Source: Halopseudomonas sabulinigri
GTDB lineage: Bacteria; Pseudomonadota; Gammaproteobacteria; Pseudomonadales; Pseudomonadaceae
Reading direction: 5' to 3'
NCBI GenBank assembly: GCA_011053055.1
Contig: DRHT01000033.1
Location: forward strand, 1 to 33,224
Length of the DNA stretch: 33,224 nt
In this document: one piece after another, positions 17,156 through 26,018 of the stretch
How the letters are laid out: each line of letters opens with the position of its first letter
How positions within the stretch are numbered: position 1 is the first letter of the stretch
Position numbers and translations under genes: made by a program
Notes under the pieces: model-generated
The model's database searches: none
The model's input: only the letters and a program-made list of their open reading frames with translations
Told to the model about the DNA's origin: nothing

Positions 17156-17183
17156 ATTTTACCGACCAGCGCAAACCTGTCAA
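17156..17183 (-). promoter_or_regulatory. Sigma-70 promoter of the tRNA operon with GC-rich discriminator
   Basis: On the minus strand a perfect -35 TTGACA (17183-17178) is followed by a 16-base spacer and -10 TAAAAT (17161-17156), about 65 bases before tRNA-Asn. The bases right after the -10 are GGCGCGCC, a GC-rich discriminator of the kind seen in stringently controlled stable-RNA promoters. Confidence 0.8.
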
Positions 17184-17245
17184 CCTTTTTTAAGTCTTTT
17201 ATTTCAATACGCTATGCAAATAGCCGTGCAATCACCCATAAACAC

Positions 17246-17269
17246 AAAACCCGCCAAGCGGCGGGTTTT
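17246..17269 (-). terminator. Rho-independent terminator of pckA
   Basis: A perfect 10-base stem AAAACCCGCC / GGCGGGTTTT (17246-17255 and 17260-17269) with a 4-base loop. On the minus strand it ends in T4, 23 bases after the pckA stop. Confidence 0.85.
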
Positions 17270-17291
17270 GTCAACAACAAAAGAACCTGTT

Positions 17292-18839
17292 TCAGACCAG
17301 CTGAGGGCCCGCTGCAACAATGCTATCTGCTACCTCGAACTTCTTGAAGTTCTCAACAAACAGCTTGGCCAGGTCAGCTGCAGCCTTGTCATACGCCGCA
17401 GGATTAGCCCAAGTGTTACGTGGGTTCAACAGTTTGGTCTCAACGCCCGGTACAGCCTTAGGCACATCCAGGTTGATGCCGGCAAGATGCTCGGTATCAG
17501 TACCAATTAGCGCGCCAGACTGAATAGCGGAAATAATGCCGCGTGTGGTCGGAATGCTAAAACGCGTACCTTCGCCGTAGGAGCCGCCAGTCCAGCCGGT
17601 ATTAACCAGGTAAACCTTGCTACCGAACGCGTTGATGCGTTTGATCAGCAGCTCTGCGTACTCACCAGCAGGACGCGGGAAGAAAGGTGCGCCAAAGCAG
17701 GTAGAGAAGGTGGATTTGATGCCGTCGCCGGAACCCATTTCGGTCGAGCCTACCAGTGCGGTGTAACCCGACAGGAAGTGATATGCAGCCTGCTCGTTGT
17801 TCAAGATAGATACTGGCGGCAATACACCCGTCAGATCGCAAGTCAGGAAGATGATTGCATTCGGCTCACCAGCACGATTGATTTCAACGCGCTTCTCGAC
17901 ATGCTCCAGAGGATAAGCCGCACGGGTGTTCTGCGTGAGGCTAACGTCGTTGTAATCCGCAGTACGAGTGACTGGATCAATCACTACGTTCTCAACGATG
18001 GAGCCAAACTTGATAGCATTCCAGATGACCGGCTCGTTCTTCTGCGACAGGTCGATACACTTCGCGTAGCAGCCACCTTCGATGTTGAATACGCTGCCTT
18101 CCGCCCAGCCGTGCTCATCATCACCAATCAGATTGCGCGACTCATCGGCAGACAGAGTGGTCTTGCCGGTGCCAGAAAGACCGAAGAACAGCGTAGTGTC
18201 GCCGTCGTCACCGACGTTGGCGGCGCAATGCATCGGCAACACGTCTTTGGCTGGCAACAGGAAGTTCTGCACCGAGAACATCGCTTTCTTCATTTCACCA
18301 GCGTACTGCATGCCTGCGATCAGAACCTTGCGCTGTGCAAAGTTGAGAATCACGCAGCCATCGCTGTTGGTGCCGTCACGCTCAGGCTCGCACTCGAAGT
18401 GCGGCGCGTTGAGAATCTGCCAGTGGCCTTTCTCAGACGGATTGAAGTTCTCGGGATTGATAAACAGGGTACGACCAAAAACGTTATGCCAAGCGGTCTC
18501 GGTTTCCATGACGACCGGCAGGTAATGCTCAGGATCAGCACCCACGTGTACGTGCGACACAAAACTTTCACTGGCGCCAAGGTAAGCTGCAACACGGTTC
18601 CACAAGGCATCAAACTTGTCAGCCGGGAACTTGCGGTTGATCGGCCCCCAAGCTACGGCGTCTTGGGTGGAAGGCTCTTCAACGATGAAACGATCCATCG
18701 GAGAGCGACCGGTGCGTTCGCCAGTCTTGACTACCAGTGCGCCGTTGTCAGCCAGTTGGCCTTCCTTACGCTGAATAGCCAACTCAATCAGTTGAGCAAT
18801 GCTCAGATCGGTGTACACAGTATTGGTAGCTTGCGTCAT
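17292..18839 (-). CDS. pckA: Phosphoenolpyruvate carboxykinase (ATP)
   Basis: A 515-residue enzyme converting oxaloacetate and ATP to phosphoenolpyruvate, ADP and carbon dioxide, the entry step of gluconeogenesis. Motifs in order: [15 protein letters not shown] (substrate site), the P-loop [28 protein letters not shown] (metal and kinase-2 region), [11 protein letters not shown] and [14 protein letters not shown]. The length fits ATP-dependent enzymes rather than the larger GTP form. ATG 18839 is used; a frame start three bases further upstream would be TTG. AGAGGA lies about 11 bases before the ATG. The long plus-strand frame across this gene is a shadow. Its neighbour upstream is hslO, as in enterobacterial gene order. 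Confidence 0.97.
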   Translation of the reverse strand: MTQATNTVYTDLSIAQLIELAIQRKEGQLADNGALVVKTGERTGRSPMDRFIVEEPSTQDAVAWGPINRKFPADKFDALWNRVAAYLGASESFVSHVHVGADPEHYLPVVMETETAWHNVFGRTLFINPENFNPSEKGHWQILNAPHFECEPERDGTNSDGCVILNFAQRKVLIAGMQYAGEMKKAMFSVQNFLLPAKDVLPMHCAANVGDDGDTTLFFGLSGTGKTTLSADESRNLIGDDEHGWAEGSVFNIEGGCYAKCIDLSQKNEPVIWNAIKFGSIVENVVIDPVTRTADYNDVSLTQNTRAAYPLEHVEKRVEINRAGEPNAIIFLTCDLTGVLPPVSILNNEQAAYHFLSGYTALVGSTEMGSGDGIKSTFSTCFGAPFFPRPAGEYAELLIKRINAFGSKVYLVNTGWTGGSYGEGTRFSIPTTRGIISAIQSGALIGTDTEHLAGINLDVPKAVPGVETKLLNPRNTWANPAAYDKAAADLAKLFVENFKKFEVADSIVAAGPQLV

Positions 18840-18974
18840 CAAACATAGTCCTCTTCGACTTAGACCGAATATTCCATAAAGACCGACGATCCGGCCTCAG
18901 CACGTGGGGGTGTAAGGTTTATCTATCATCCATTGATACAGCGCTGGCTCAGCGCGCAGGCGCGCCATTATGCC

Positions 18975-18994
18975 AAAAAAAAAGCGGCTGCGCT
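18975..18994 (-). terminator. Terminator of the hslR-hslO operon
   Basis: On the minus strand AGCG-CAGC-CGCT (18994-18983) runs into T9 (18983-18975), 19 bases after the hslO stop. The stem is short but the T-run is strong. Confidence 0.65.
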
Positions 18995-19013
18995 AAATCT
19001 GATCGCCCGGCGG

Positions 19014-19895
19014 TCAGTGCAACTGCCGCGCATGCTCATCAGCGGCGGCAAACAGCGACTCGATAGCGTCTGCATCAAAAGGGTAACGGGCATTACAGAA
19101 CTGGCAGTCAATTTCTATACAACCGCCCTGTTCTTGTAGCAGTGCGAGCACATCATCTTTGCCTAGGCTGACCAGCGCGTTGCCGGAACGGTCAGCAGAA
19201 CAACTGCATTCAAAGCGCACTGGCTGTGCGTCAAACAGCCGCAGCTCTTCTTGATGAAACAGACGATGCAGCACGGTTTCGTTGTCTAGCCCAATTAACT
19301 CTTCTGCCTTCAAGGTATCCGCCAACACATTCAAGTGTTGCCAGGTATCCGCACGCTGCTCCGGGTCAGGCTGACGATCAGCAGGGAGCGCTTGCAGCAG
19401 AAAGCCACGCGCCGTGCGCCCGTCTGCCTGTAGACGAAAACGCGTGGCCAGTTGCTCTGAGTTGGCAAAATAGCCATCCAGTGCCGCCGCCAAAGAACCG
19501 CCCTCAAGGGACACAACGCCCTGATACCGCTGGCCGTTGTCCGGGTCTATGGTGATCGCCAACACGCCGCCGGGCATCAACTCATCGAGACTTCCGCCCT
19601 CCAGGTCATCGGCATAACGGGCAATGCCGCGCACAGCCTGATCGCTGGAACATTCGACCATCAAAGTGGAAAGCGGCCCCTCTGATTTGGCCTGCAGGAT
19701 CAATAAACCATCAAATTTGATAGTGGTCGACAGCAGTACAGCGGCGGCCAACATTTCACCCAGCAGCGCTTTGACCGGTTCAGGATAAGTGTGTTTGGCA
19801 AGGATCTCGCGATAACTCTGATCTGCCGATACCATTTCGCCGCGCACGTCGGCATTCTCGAACAGAAAGCGCTGGGTAATGTCTTGCGACGCCAT
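19014..19895 (-). CDS. hslO: Hsp33 redox-regulated chaperone
   Basis: A 293-residue cytosolic holdase chaperone activated by oxidation. The four zinc-binding cysteines are present as CxC in FECSCSADR and CxxC in CQFCNARYPF near the C-terminus. In the reduced form they hold zinc; oxidation forms disulfides and exposes the binding surface. The N-terminal domain has FLFENADVRGEMV and LLGEMLAAAVLLSTTIKFDG, typical of the family. ATG 19895 has GAGGA 7 bases upstream. It follows hslR by 35 bases in the same direction, an hslR-hslO operon as in E. coli. Confidence 0.95.
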   Translation of the reverse strand: MASQDITQRFLFENADVRGEMVSADQSYREILAKHTYPEPVKALLGEMLAAAVLLSTTIKFDGLLILQAKSEGPLSTLMVECSSDQAVRGIARYADDLEGGSLDELMPGGVLAITIDPDNGQRYQGVVSLEGGSLAAALDGYFANSEQLATRFRLQADGRTARGFLLQALPADRQPDPEQRADTWQHLNVLADTLKAEELIGLDNETVLHRLFHQEELRLFDAQPVRFECSCSADRSGNALVSLGKDDVLALLQEQGGCIEIDCQFCNARYPFDADAIESLFAAADEHARQLH

Positions 19896-19930
19896 GCTGG
19901 ATTCCTCGCAAAAGGCGGAATTATAACTAA

Positions 19931-20338
19931 TCAGTCGCCCTCAGGTGCATTACGTTCATCGCGGAACCGATGAATTTGCCGCCGCTGCTTTTTGGTAGGC
20001 CGATGTTCGCTGATCAAACCACTGGCACCCAGTGCCTTGCGCTGGGCTGCCGCAGCTTCGCGACGACTGAGGCTTTCGGCTGTCTCCGCGTAAAGTGCTT
20101 GCGCCTCCGGTGCACCACGACGCTGTTCGCTGAGCACCAAAACATCAACATCACGCACGTCAAACCCCTGGCGAACCTGCAGACGATCGCCGACCCGGAT
20201 CTCTTTGCTCGGCTTGCAACGCTCACCCTGACACTGCACCTTACCGCCTTCGATTGCTGCTTTGGCTAGCGCTCGTGTCTTGAAGAAGCGCGCGGCCCAC
20301 AGCCATTTATCTAAGCGCAACTTGCCATCTTGCTGCAT
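19931..20338 (-). CDS. hslR: Heat shock protein 15, S4-domain RNA-binding protein
   Basis: A 135-residue basic protein. Residues 8-70 form an S4 RNA-binding domain (RLDKWLWAARFFKTRALAKA, then VRVGDRL-type end seen as IRVGDRLQV). The C-terminus is strongly basic (RPTKKQRRQIHRFRDERN). Hsp15 binds free 50S subunits carrying a nascent chain and helps recycle stalled subunits. ATG 20338 starts straight into the family consensus. It is the first gene of the hslR-hslO unit and diverges from the rimB-like gene; the two starts are 102 bases apart. Confidence 0.93.
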   Translation of the reverse strand: MQQDGKLRLDKWLWAARFFKTRALAKAAIEGGKVQCQGERCKPSKEIRVGDRLQVRQGFDVRDVDVLVLSEQRRGAPEAQALYAETAESLSRREAAAAQRKALGASGLISEHRPTKKQRRQIHRFRDERNAPEGD

Positions 20339-20440
20339 AAGGTCTGTACTCCCCTTTCGGCCTGCAGTTTAACAGGCTTGTCGAAAGCCGTGCGTTACCG
20401 CATGATGCGCGCCATTGGCCCAGGGTCTGGAGAATTTGCC

Positions 20441-20902
20441 GTGAAAACCTTTGACCATTTGACCGTAATTGGCCTGCGTGAATGGGTTGGTTTACCTGCT
20501 TTTGGTATCGATCAGATTGTTGCCAAAATCGATAGCGGTGCCAAAACCTCTTCCCTGCACGCCAGCAACATCGAAACCTTTGAGCGTGATGGTGAAACCT
20601 GGGTACGCTTCGATGCGCATATTGGCACTCGCAACAAGCAACGGACCCAGCAATGTGAAGCGCAACTGATTGAGCTCAAGCGAGTCAAAAGCTCGAATGG
20701 GCACCTGCAGGAACGCCACACCATACGTACGCAGATGGTTCTCGGCGATAAGTGCTGGCCGGTCGAGTTCACCCTAACCTGTCGCAAATCCATGCGCTAC
20801 CGCATGTTGATGGGTTGTACCGCTATGCTTGATGGCAATTTAGTCATCAATCCTGGCGTACGTTACGTGCAGGAAAAGCCACAAACCAAAGAATTTGCCT
20901 GA
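20441..20902 (+). CDS. rimB: RimB-like retropepsin-type (ATP-dependent zinc protease family) protein
   Basis: A 153-residue protein of the family named ATP-dependent zinc protease, related to retropepsin-like aspartic proteases. The motif KIDSGAKTSSLHA (residues about 27-39) carries the active-site Asp-Ser/Thr-Gly signature (DSG). The later RYRMLMGCTAML is also typical. In Pseudomonas the homologue RimB works with RimK to control poly-glutamylation of ribosomal protein S6. Start: GTG 20441 (V38 of the longer frame) has GGAG 8 bases upstream and opens at the family consensus; upstream ATGs at 20402 and 20405 would add non-conserved residues. rimK follows 48 bases later. Confidence 0.85.
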   Translation: MKTFDHLTVIGLREWVGLPAFGIDQIVAKIDSGAKTSSLHASNIETFERDGETWVRFDAHIGTRNKQRTQQCEAQLIELKRVKSSNGHLQERHTIRTQMVLGDKCWPVEFTLTCRKSMRYRMLMGCTAMLDGNLVINPGVRYVQEKPQTKEFA

Positions 20903-20950
20903 ATCATTACCGGCACCCCAACACCGCACCAAAGCTTTAAAGGAAACACC

Positions 20951-21856
20951 ATGAAAATCGCGGTCCTGTCACGCAACGCCAATCTTTACTCAACTCGTCG
21001 CTTAGTAGAGGCGGCAACTGAGCGCGGCCATGAGATACGGGTGATCGATACTCTGCGCGCCTATATGAACATCGCCAGTCACAAACCGTCGATTCATTAT
21101 AAAGGTGAGGAGCTGGAAGGCTTCGACGCGATCATTCCGCGCATCGGCGCGTCCATCACCTTTTATGGTTCAGCGGTGTTGCGCCAGTTTGAAATGATGG
21201 GCGTTTACCCATTGAATGAGTCAGTCGCTATCAGCCGCTCGCGCGACAAGCTGCGTTCATTACAGCTGCTGTCGCGTAGAGGCGTGGGTCTGCCGGTGAC
21301 CGGCTTCGCTCATTCACCTGACGACATTCCCGATCTGATCAACATGGTCGGCGGCGCACCTCTGGTGATCAAACTGCTGGAAGGCACTCAAGGCATTGGC
21401 GTCGTCATGTGTGAGACCACAAAGGCAGCGGAGTCGGTACTCGAGGCCTTTATGGGACTCAAAGCCAACATCATGGTGCAGGAATACATCAAGGAAGCCG
21501 GCGGTGCCGATATTCGTTGCCTGGTAGTTGGCGATAAGGTGATCGCGGCGATGAAACGTCAGGCCAAGCCGGGCGAGTTTCGCTCCAACCTGCATCGTGG
21601 TGGCAGCGCCAGCCTGATCAAAATCACCCCCGAAGAACGCATGACCGCCGTGCGCGCCGCCAAGGTGATGGGGCTGAACGTGGCCGGTGTAGACATTCTG
21701 CGATCCAACCACGGCCCAGTCGTGATGGAGGTCAACTCCTCCCCCGGCCTGGAAGGTATCGAGTCCACCACCGGGAAAGATGTCGCTGGCTTGATTATTC
21801 AGCACATCGAGAAGAACTGGCGCCCCAACAAAACCAGCACCAAAGGCACCGGTTAA
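20951..21856 (+). CDS. rimK: Ribosomal protein S6 glutamate ligase, ATP-grasp
   Basis: A 301-residue ATP-grasp ligase that adds glutamate residues to the C-terminus of ribosomal protein S6. The N-terminus [20 protein letters not shown] and the segments [33 protein letters not shown] (ATP-grasp glycine loop), [19 protein letters not shown] and [13 protein letters not shown] (metal-binding Glu/Asn) match RimK over its whole length. The ribosome binding site AAAGGA precedes ATG 20951. It forms a two-gene unit with the rimB-like gene. A short stem (CCAGCC-TGA-GGCTGG, near 21865-21880) lies after the stop. Confidence 0.96.
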   Translation: MKIAVLSRNANLYSTRRLVEAATERGHEIRVIDTLRAYMNIASHKPSIHYKGEELEGFDAIIPRIGASITFYGSAVLRQFEMMGVYPLNESVAISRSRDKLRSLQLLSRRGVGLPVTGFAHSPDDIPDLINMVGGAPLVIKLLEGTQGIGVVMCETTKAAESVLEAFMGLKANIMVQEYIKEAGGADIRCLVVGDKVIAAMKRQAKPGEFRSNLHRGGSASLIKITPEERMTAVRAAKVMGLNVAGVDILRSNHGPVVMEVNSSPGLEGIESTTGKDVAGLIIQHIEKNWRPNKTSTKGTG

Positions 21857-21864
21857 CGCTGGCG

Positions 21865-21880
21865 CCAGCCTGAGGCTGGT
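21865..21880 (+). terminator. Weak hairpin after rimK
   Basis: CCAGCC pairs with GGCTGG across TGA shortly after the rimK stop, followed by a mixed AGCTTT stretch. It is only a weak terminator candidate. Confidence 0.35.
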
Positions 21881-21957
21881 AGCTTTCCGTAAGGATAGAA
21901 GGCTAGTCTGATAAATAACACTTCAAACCCCGTATCACGCTTCCAGCTTAGCCGGCC

Positions 21958-22614
21958 TTAAAGGCCGGTAGTCAGCTCCGCATACTCTTCCACCGCAACA
22001 AACTCTTCGGTATCGCGCGCCGCGCCGCGGCTGTCAGGCTCGCGCACAGCCAACAAATGACCAATACCGTAGTCTCGTGCGGAGCGCAGCACATTTAAGC
22101 TGTCATCGATAAACAGCGCACGCGCCGGATCAAAGGGAAGATCAGCCTGTAATGCCTGCCAAAAGCTCTGTGTCTCTTTCGGATAGCCGTAATCGTGTGA
22201 GCTGATCAAGCGCTGAAAGTAGCTCCGCAGCTCGATACGCTCCATTTTTAATGACAACGAATCGCGATGCGCATTGGTGATGAGCACCACCTGCTTACCG
22301 CTGCGCTGCAACGCCTGCAGAAATAGTTCTGCACCCGGGCGCAGGCTGATCAGGTGGGCTATTTCACGCTTTAATTCGATAATTGGCATACCCAGCTCAC
22401 GGGTCCAATAATCCAGACAGTACCAGTCAAGCTGACCCTGAATAGTGCGCATCAGCGGATAGACCTCGGCCTTGGCCCACTCCAGCGACTGGCCATGATG
22501 GCGTGCGTAGCTGGCGGGCATGTGCTCAAGCCAGAAGTGATTATCAAAATGTAGGTCCAGCAATGTGCCGTCCATATCCAGCAGGACGGTGTCAATCTCG
22601 TTCCAATTCAGCAT
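21958..22614 (-). CDS. yrfG: GMP/IMP nucleotidase of the HAD family
   Basis: A 218-residue HAD-superfamily phosphatase. Motif I is LLDMDGTLLD (nucleophile D13 and acid D15), motif II is VLITNAHRDS, motif III includes the Lys in YGYPKETQSF, and motif IV is ALFIDDSLNVL. The length and the segment DNHFWLEHMPASYARHHG match E. coli YrfG, which dephosphorylates GMP and IMP. ATG 22614 is used; the extra upstream codons of the frame would need TTG. It diverges from nudE across 81 bases. The yrfG-hslR-hslO-pckA neighbourhood matches E. coli, apart from rimB-rimK lying between. Its stop codon sits in a 7-base perfect stem (CCGGCCT/AGGCCGG). Confidence 0.92.
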   Translation of the reverse strand: MLNWNEIDTVLLDMDGTLLDLHFDNHFWLEHMPASYARHHGQSLEWAKAEVYPLMRTIQGQLDWYCLDYWTRELGMPIIELKREIAHLISLRPGAELFLQALQRSGKQVVLITNAHRDSLSLKMERIELRSYFQRLISSHDYGYPKETQSFWQALQADLPFDPARALFIDDSLNVLRSARDYGIGHLLAVREPDSRGAARDTEEFVAVEEYAELTTGL

Positions 22615-22695
22615 ATCCAATCGATCGGCAGTTGGGCTTGGGCTCTAGGTGCGGCTATGATACCCAAGCACCAGACCAATCACCACGGAGTCCGC

Positions 22696-23262
22696 ATGCC
22701 GCAAAAGCCAGAAACCCTCGAAGCCCGCATTGTTGCCAAGAGCCGACTATTCACCGTTGAACAAGTGCAACTGCGCTTCAGCAATGGCGTGGAGCGTACC
22801 TACGAGCGCCTGGTCAACAAAGGTCAGGGCTACGGCGCGGTAATGATAGTTGCCATGCGAGATGAACGCACCGCCGTTCTGATTGAGGAGTACTGCGGCG
22901 GCATGGACAGCTATCAATTGTCTTTACCCAAAGGCCTGGTCGAGCCCGGAGAAGACGTATTGGAAGCGGCAAACCGCGAACTCATGGAGGAGGCTGGTTT
23001 TGGCGCCGAGCAGCTTGAGCTGCTGACCAAACTGTCGCTATCACCCGGCTACATGAGTCAGGAAATCAGCGTGGTATTGGCCAGAGGTCTGTATGAAAAG
23101 CGTCTGCCGGGCGATGAGCCTGAGCCCATTCGGGTCGACAGCATCGACCTGTACCAATTGAGCGAACTAAACCAGCGCGAAAATTTCACTGAAGGGCGCG
23201 CGCTGGCCGCGCTCTATCTGGTACGCGATCTGCTGGAACAACGCGGCGAACTGAGCCGCTAA
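22696..23262 (+). CDS. nudE: ADP compounds hydrolase (Nudix)
   Basis: A 188-residue Nudix hydrolase. The Nudix box GX5EX7REUXEEXGU is complete in GLVEPGEDVLEAANRELMEE with AGFG after it. The segments YGAVMIVAMRDERTAVLIEEY and LSLSPGYMSQEISVVLA are typical of NudE, which cleaves ADP-ribose, NADH and diadenosine polyphosphates. ATG 22696 follows GGAG by 5 bases and starts near the family consensus; the upstream ATG at 22657 would overlap the yrfG promoter region. In many pseudomonads cysQ follows nudE; here msrA follows instead. Confidence 0.93.
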   Translation: MPQKPETLEARIVAKSRLFTVEQVQLRFSNGVERTYERLVNKGQGYGAVMIVAMRDERTAVLIEEYCGGMDSYQLSLPKGLVEPGEDVLEAANRELMEEAGFGAEQLELLTKLSLSPGYMSQEISVVLARGLYEKRLPGDEPEPIRVDSIDLYQLSELNQRENFTEGRALAALYLVRDLLEQRGELSR

Positions 23263-23349
23263 GCGTGTAACAAACCGGCTCGCAGTCGGTCCAAGTAACA
23301 TACCCGGCAGAATCACTCTGTCGCTCTTTTTCCGCAACGGGAGCCGCTA

Positions 23350-23994
23350 ATGTTCTTGCAACGCACCTCTGAATATAAAACGCGTATACCGACTAATGAA
23401 GAAGCGCTACCCGGTCGCGACGAGCCCATCTCAACAAGCAGCACGCATAGCGTACTGGGTACGCCGATCAAACCACCCTTCCCGGATGGCATGCAGCAGC
23501 TAATTGTTGGCTTGGGCTGTTTCTGGGGCGCTGAACGTTGCTTCTGGCAGGTTCCGGGCGTTTACACCACAGCTGTTGGTTACATTGGCGGCCCGACGCC
23601 CAATCCAACCTACGACGAAGTCTGCTCGGGGCGCACCGGACATAACGAAGTCGTACTGGTGGTGTTCGACCCGGAACAAGTCAGCCTCGAGCAACTACTC
23701 AAGGTATTCTGGGAGTCGCATGACCCAACACAAGGCATGCAGCAGGGCAACGATACTGGCACCCAATACCGCTCCGGCATTTACGTAACCGACATGGCTC
23801 AACGCGCCAAAGCAGAAGTTAGCAAGATCCACTTCGCCAATGCATTGGAAGACGCGGGTAAGGGCGGCATCACCACCGAAATCCTTATAGCGCCTGAATT
23901 TTATTACGCTGAGGCCTATCACCAGCAGTATCTGGACAAGAACCCCGGCGGCTATTGCGGTCTTGGCGGCACCGGCGTCTGCATGCCCGGCTAA
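23350..23994 (+). CDS. msrA: Peptide methionine sulfoxide reductase A
   Basis: A 214-residue enzyme that reduces methionine-S-sulfoxide in proteins. The catalytic motif GCFWGAE places the nucleophile at C57. Further motifs are [33 protein letters not shown] and the C-terminal resolving-Cys region [14 protein letters not shown]. The N-terminal 50 residues match the longer E. coli-type MsrA (212 residues). GGGAG precedes ATG 23350. A strong terminator follows. The protein fits the oxidative-damage theme of hslO and roxSR nearby, although co-regulation is not shown. Confidence 0.96.
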   Translation: MFLQRTSEYKTRIPTNEEALPGRDEPISTSSTHSVLGTPIKPPFPDGMQQLIVGLGCFWGAERCFWQVPGVYTTAVGYIGGPTPNPTYDEVCSGRTGHNEVVLVVFDPEQVSLEQLLKVFWESHDPTQGMQQGNDTGTQYRSGIYVTDMAQRAKAEVSKIHFANALEDAGKGGITTEILIAPEFYYAEAYHQQYLDKNPGGYCGLGGTGVCMPG

Positions 23995-24006
23995 GCAGCG
24001 CCGTAT

Positions 24007-24041
24007 ACCGGCCATGCAGTGTTCTTGTTATGGCCGGTTTT
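24007..24041 (+). terminator. Rho-independent terminator of msrA
   Basis: ACCGGCCAT (24007-24015) pairs with ATGGCCGGT (24030-24038) and runs into T4. Confidence 0.8.
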
Positions 24042-24168
24042 GCTAGATCACCTGACCGAACCCTGCGCTATCGGATTTTCTGACGCGTTATTGGCATTTC
24101 CGTTTACCAGCATACTCGCCGCAAATAGGCGTGCCGAGCGGTAAAACACCCGCTTTTTCCAAGCAAAA

Positions 24169-24196
24169 TTCACAAATGCCTGCACTCAGGTATATC
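24169..24196 (+). promoter_or_regulatory. Possible promoter of the araC-type gene
   Basis: TTCACA (24169-24174), a 16-base spacer and TATATC (24191-24196) lie 30 bases before ATG 24226. The match is moderate and not unique in the gap. Confidence 0.3.
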
Positions 24197-24225
24197 TCAG
24201 CGTGGCCTGCTTATAGAATGGTTGA

Positions 24226-25023
24226 ATGTCCAGCACCCGATTAAACATCCATCACTACGCCAGCTCCGCCACCAGCCATGCGCATGCGGCGCACAGCCAG
24301 CTAGTGTTTGGGTTGTACGGCAGCCTTGAACTGGAATTTGAAGGGCGAGGTGCCTCGGTGGACAGCACGGCGCTGGCAATTATCGCGCCCGGCGACGAAC
24401 ACACGTATTTCAGCCGCGATGGCGGACACTGCCTGGTCCTGGATATTTCGCCACAACAACAACTCGATGGCTTGAATCTCAATCTTGCCGCGCAACAACG
24501 CCTGCTGGAAAAAACCACCCTGCATACGCTGACGCCCCAGCAAGGCAGCCTGGTGCGCAGCCTTGCTGGCGTCATCAAAGAGCAACCTGGGCTGGCCGCT
24601 GCAGGCGCAAGCCTACTACTGGCCAGCTTGCTGCAACAGCCAGCGCAGTCCGGTCGACTGCCAATGGCTACGATCGACGCTTACATTGATTCTCACCTGG
24701 CTTATCCGATAGAAGTAGGCGATCTGGCCCAATTAGCACGCATTTCACACTCCCGTTTACGCCACTGGTTTGCTCTCGAGTTAGGCTGCAGCCCTACCGA
24801 CTACGTGCGACAACGCCGACTGAGTTCTGCCCGCCAGCAGCTTGAGCGCGGCCGGGATTCGATTGCACTGATTGCCGAGCGCTGCGGCTACGGCAGTCAA
24901 AGCGCCTTTGCACAGGCGTTCAAACAGTGCTGGGGATTATCTCCGAGTAGCGCACGCCAGCGGGTCGCACAAGCGACGCAGAACAATATGCGCGCGCGCG
25001 CCAACAGTTTGCAGGGCCGCTGA
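24226..25023 (+). CDS. AraC-family transcriptional regulator
   Basis: A 265-residue regulator. The N-terminal half looks like a cupin sensor (SQLVFGLYGSLELEFEGRG, IIAPGDEHTYFSRDGGHCLVLDISP). The C-terminal 100 residues hold two helix-turn-helix units: VGDLAQLARISHSRLRHWF and LIAERCGYGSQSAFAQAFKQ with the AraC signature end. The effector is unknown. It stands 43 bases before a DMT exporter gene in the same direction, so it may regulate that exporter, as is common for AraC-type plus EamA pairs. That regulation is inferred from position only. Confidence 0.9.
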   Translation: MSSTRLNIHHYASSATSHAHAAHSQLVFGLYGSLELEFEGRGASVDSTALAIIAPGDEHTYFSRDGGHCLVLDISPQQQLDGLNLNLAAQQRLLEKTTLHTLTPQQGSLVRSLAGVIKEQPGLAAAGASLLLASLLQQPAQSGRLPMATIDAYIDSHLAYPIEVGDLAQLARISHSRLRHWFALELGCSPTDYVRQRRLSSARQQLERGRDSIALIAERCGYGSQSAFAQAFKQCWGLSPSSARQRVAQATQNNMRARANSLQGR

Positions 25024-25066
25024 GCGCTAAACTGGAGCTTCCTCCCATTAGCACTCAGAGCCCCCT

Positions 25067-25933
25067 ATGACCGAGCTAACCCATCAGCGTGCGCTCATCT
25101 ACATGCACATTGCCGCCCTACTGTTCGGCCTGACGGGGATCTTTGGGAAACTGGCCAGCGCAGCACCCGACGTCATTGTGCTGGGCCGCGCATTATTCGC
25201 TGTACTGGCATTGTTGCTGTTTGCGCGCTTTTATCGACGCTCCATGCTGCATGGCCTCAATCGTAGGCGATTGATACAACTGGCCATCAGCGGCGTACTA
25301 CTAGGCGCGCATTGGTTGACTTTTTTCCACGCCATCGACTTGTCTGGGGTTGGCATAGCCACTTTAGGGTTCGCCAGCTTTCCCGCCTTCGTGGTGTTGT
25401 TGGAATGGTTACTGTGGCGAGAAGTCCCCAGCCGCATGGACCTGCTGAAAGTAGGACTAGTCTGTGTCGGCTTAATACTTGTCCCGCCCAGTTTTGACCT
25501 GCAGCAGAGCGGCGCCGAAGGGCTGCTCTGGGCATTGGTATCTGGCTTGTGCTTTGCTGCAGTATCGGTGGGTAACCGGCTGACCAGCGGCAAACTGCAT
25601 CCGGTACAAATCGCCTGTTGGCAGAATGTAGTGATTGTAATGTGCTTGCTACCGATCAGCAGCAAGGCGTTGTTGCAGATACCGCCGCTGGACTGGCTTT
25701 GGATCGGCCTGTTGGGGACGCTTTGTACCGGCGTCGCTCACGGTCTATTCGTCACCAGCCTGACAGTCCTCAAGGCGCGGGTAGCATCGCTGTTTTTCGC
25801 CCTTGAACCCGTGTACGGCATTCTGTTTGCTTGGTACTTGTTTGGCGAAGAACCCAGCTTGCGTATGTTGCTGGGCGGCGCGCTGATCGTGAGCGCCTTG
25901 CTGCTAGTGCAGCGGGCACCCAGACCAGCCTAA
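25067..25933 (+). CDS. DMT-superfamily (EamA) transporter
   Basis: A 288-residue protein with about ten hydrophobic segments arranged as two EamA repeats (residues about 10-140 and 150-285). Segments such as YMHIAALLFGLTGIFGKLAS, FHAIDLSGVGIATLGFASFP and the late FFALEPVYGILFAWYLFGEEP are typical of DMT exporters of amino acids or metabolites. The substrate is not evident. It is probably co-transcribed with the AraC-type regulator before it. A perfect 10-base stem follows at 25966-25997. Confidence 0.88.
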   Translation: MTELTHQRALIYMHIAALLFGLTGIFGKLASAAPDVIVLGRALFAVLALLLFARFYRRSMLHGLNRRRLIQLAISGVLLGAHWLTFFHAIDLSGVGIATLGFASFPAFVVLLEWLLWREVPSRMDLLKVGLVCVGLILVPPSFDLQQSGAEGLLWALVSGLCFAAVSVGNRLTSGKLHPVQIACWQNVVIVMCLLPISSKALLQIPPLDWLWIGLLGTLCTGVAHGLFVTSLTVLKARVASLFFALEPVYGILFAWYLFGEEPSLRMLLGGALIVSALLLVQRAPRPA

Positions 25934-25965
25934 CGGCACACGATTTAGGCCTGTTGCATCACAAT

Positions 25966-25997
25966 CCGCGTCACTGCGTAAAAAACCAGTGACGCGG
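25966..25997. terminator. Stem-loop between convergent DMT and AI-2E genes
   Basis: CCGCGTCACT (25966-25975) pairs with AGTGACGCGG (25988-25997) across a 12-base loop that contains A6. It has no T-run outside the stem, but its position between two gene ends suggests a 3' end structure. Confidence 0.5.
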
Positions 25998-26018
25998 CTG
26001 CCAAGAAATATCAACAGC

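Noticed and set aside
17778-18848. 356-codon plus-strand frame across pckA
   Set aside because: It lies antisense to a clear pckA with all catalytic motifs; it has no ribosome binding site and no recognisable domain.
21314-21805. 163-codon minus-strand frame inside rimK
   Set aside because: His/Gly/Asp-rich shadow of the rimK codons, with no start signal.
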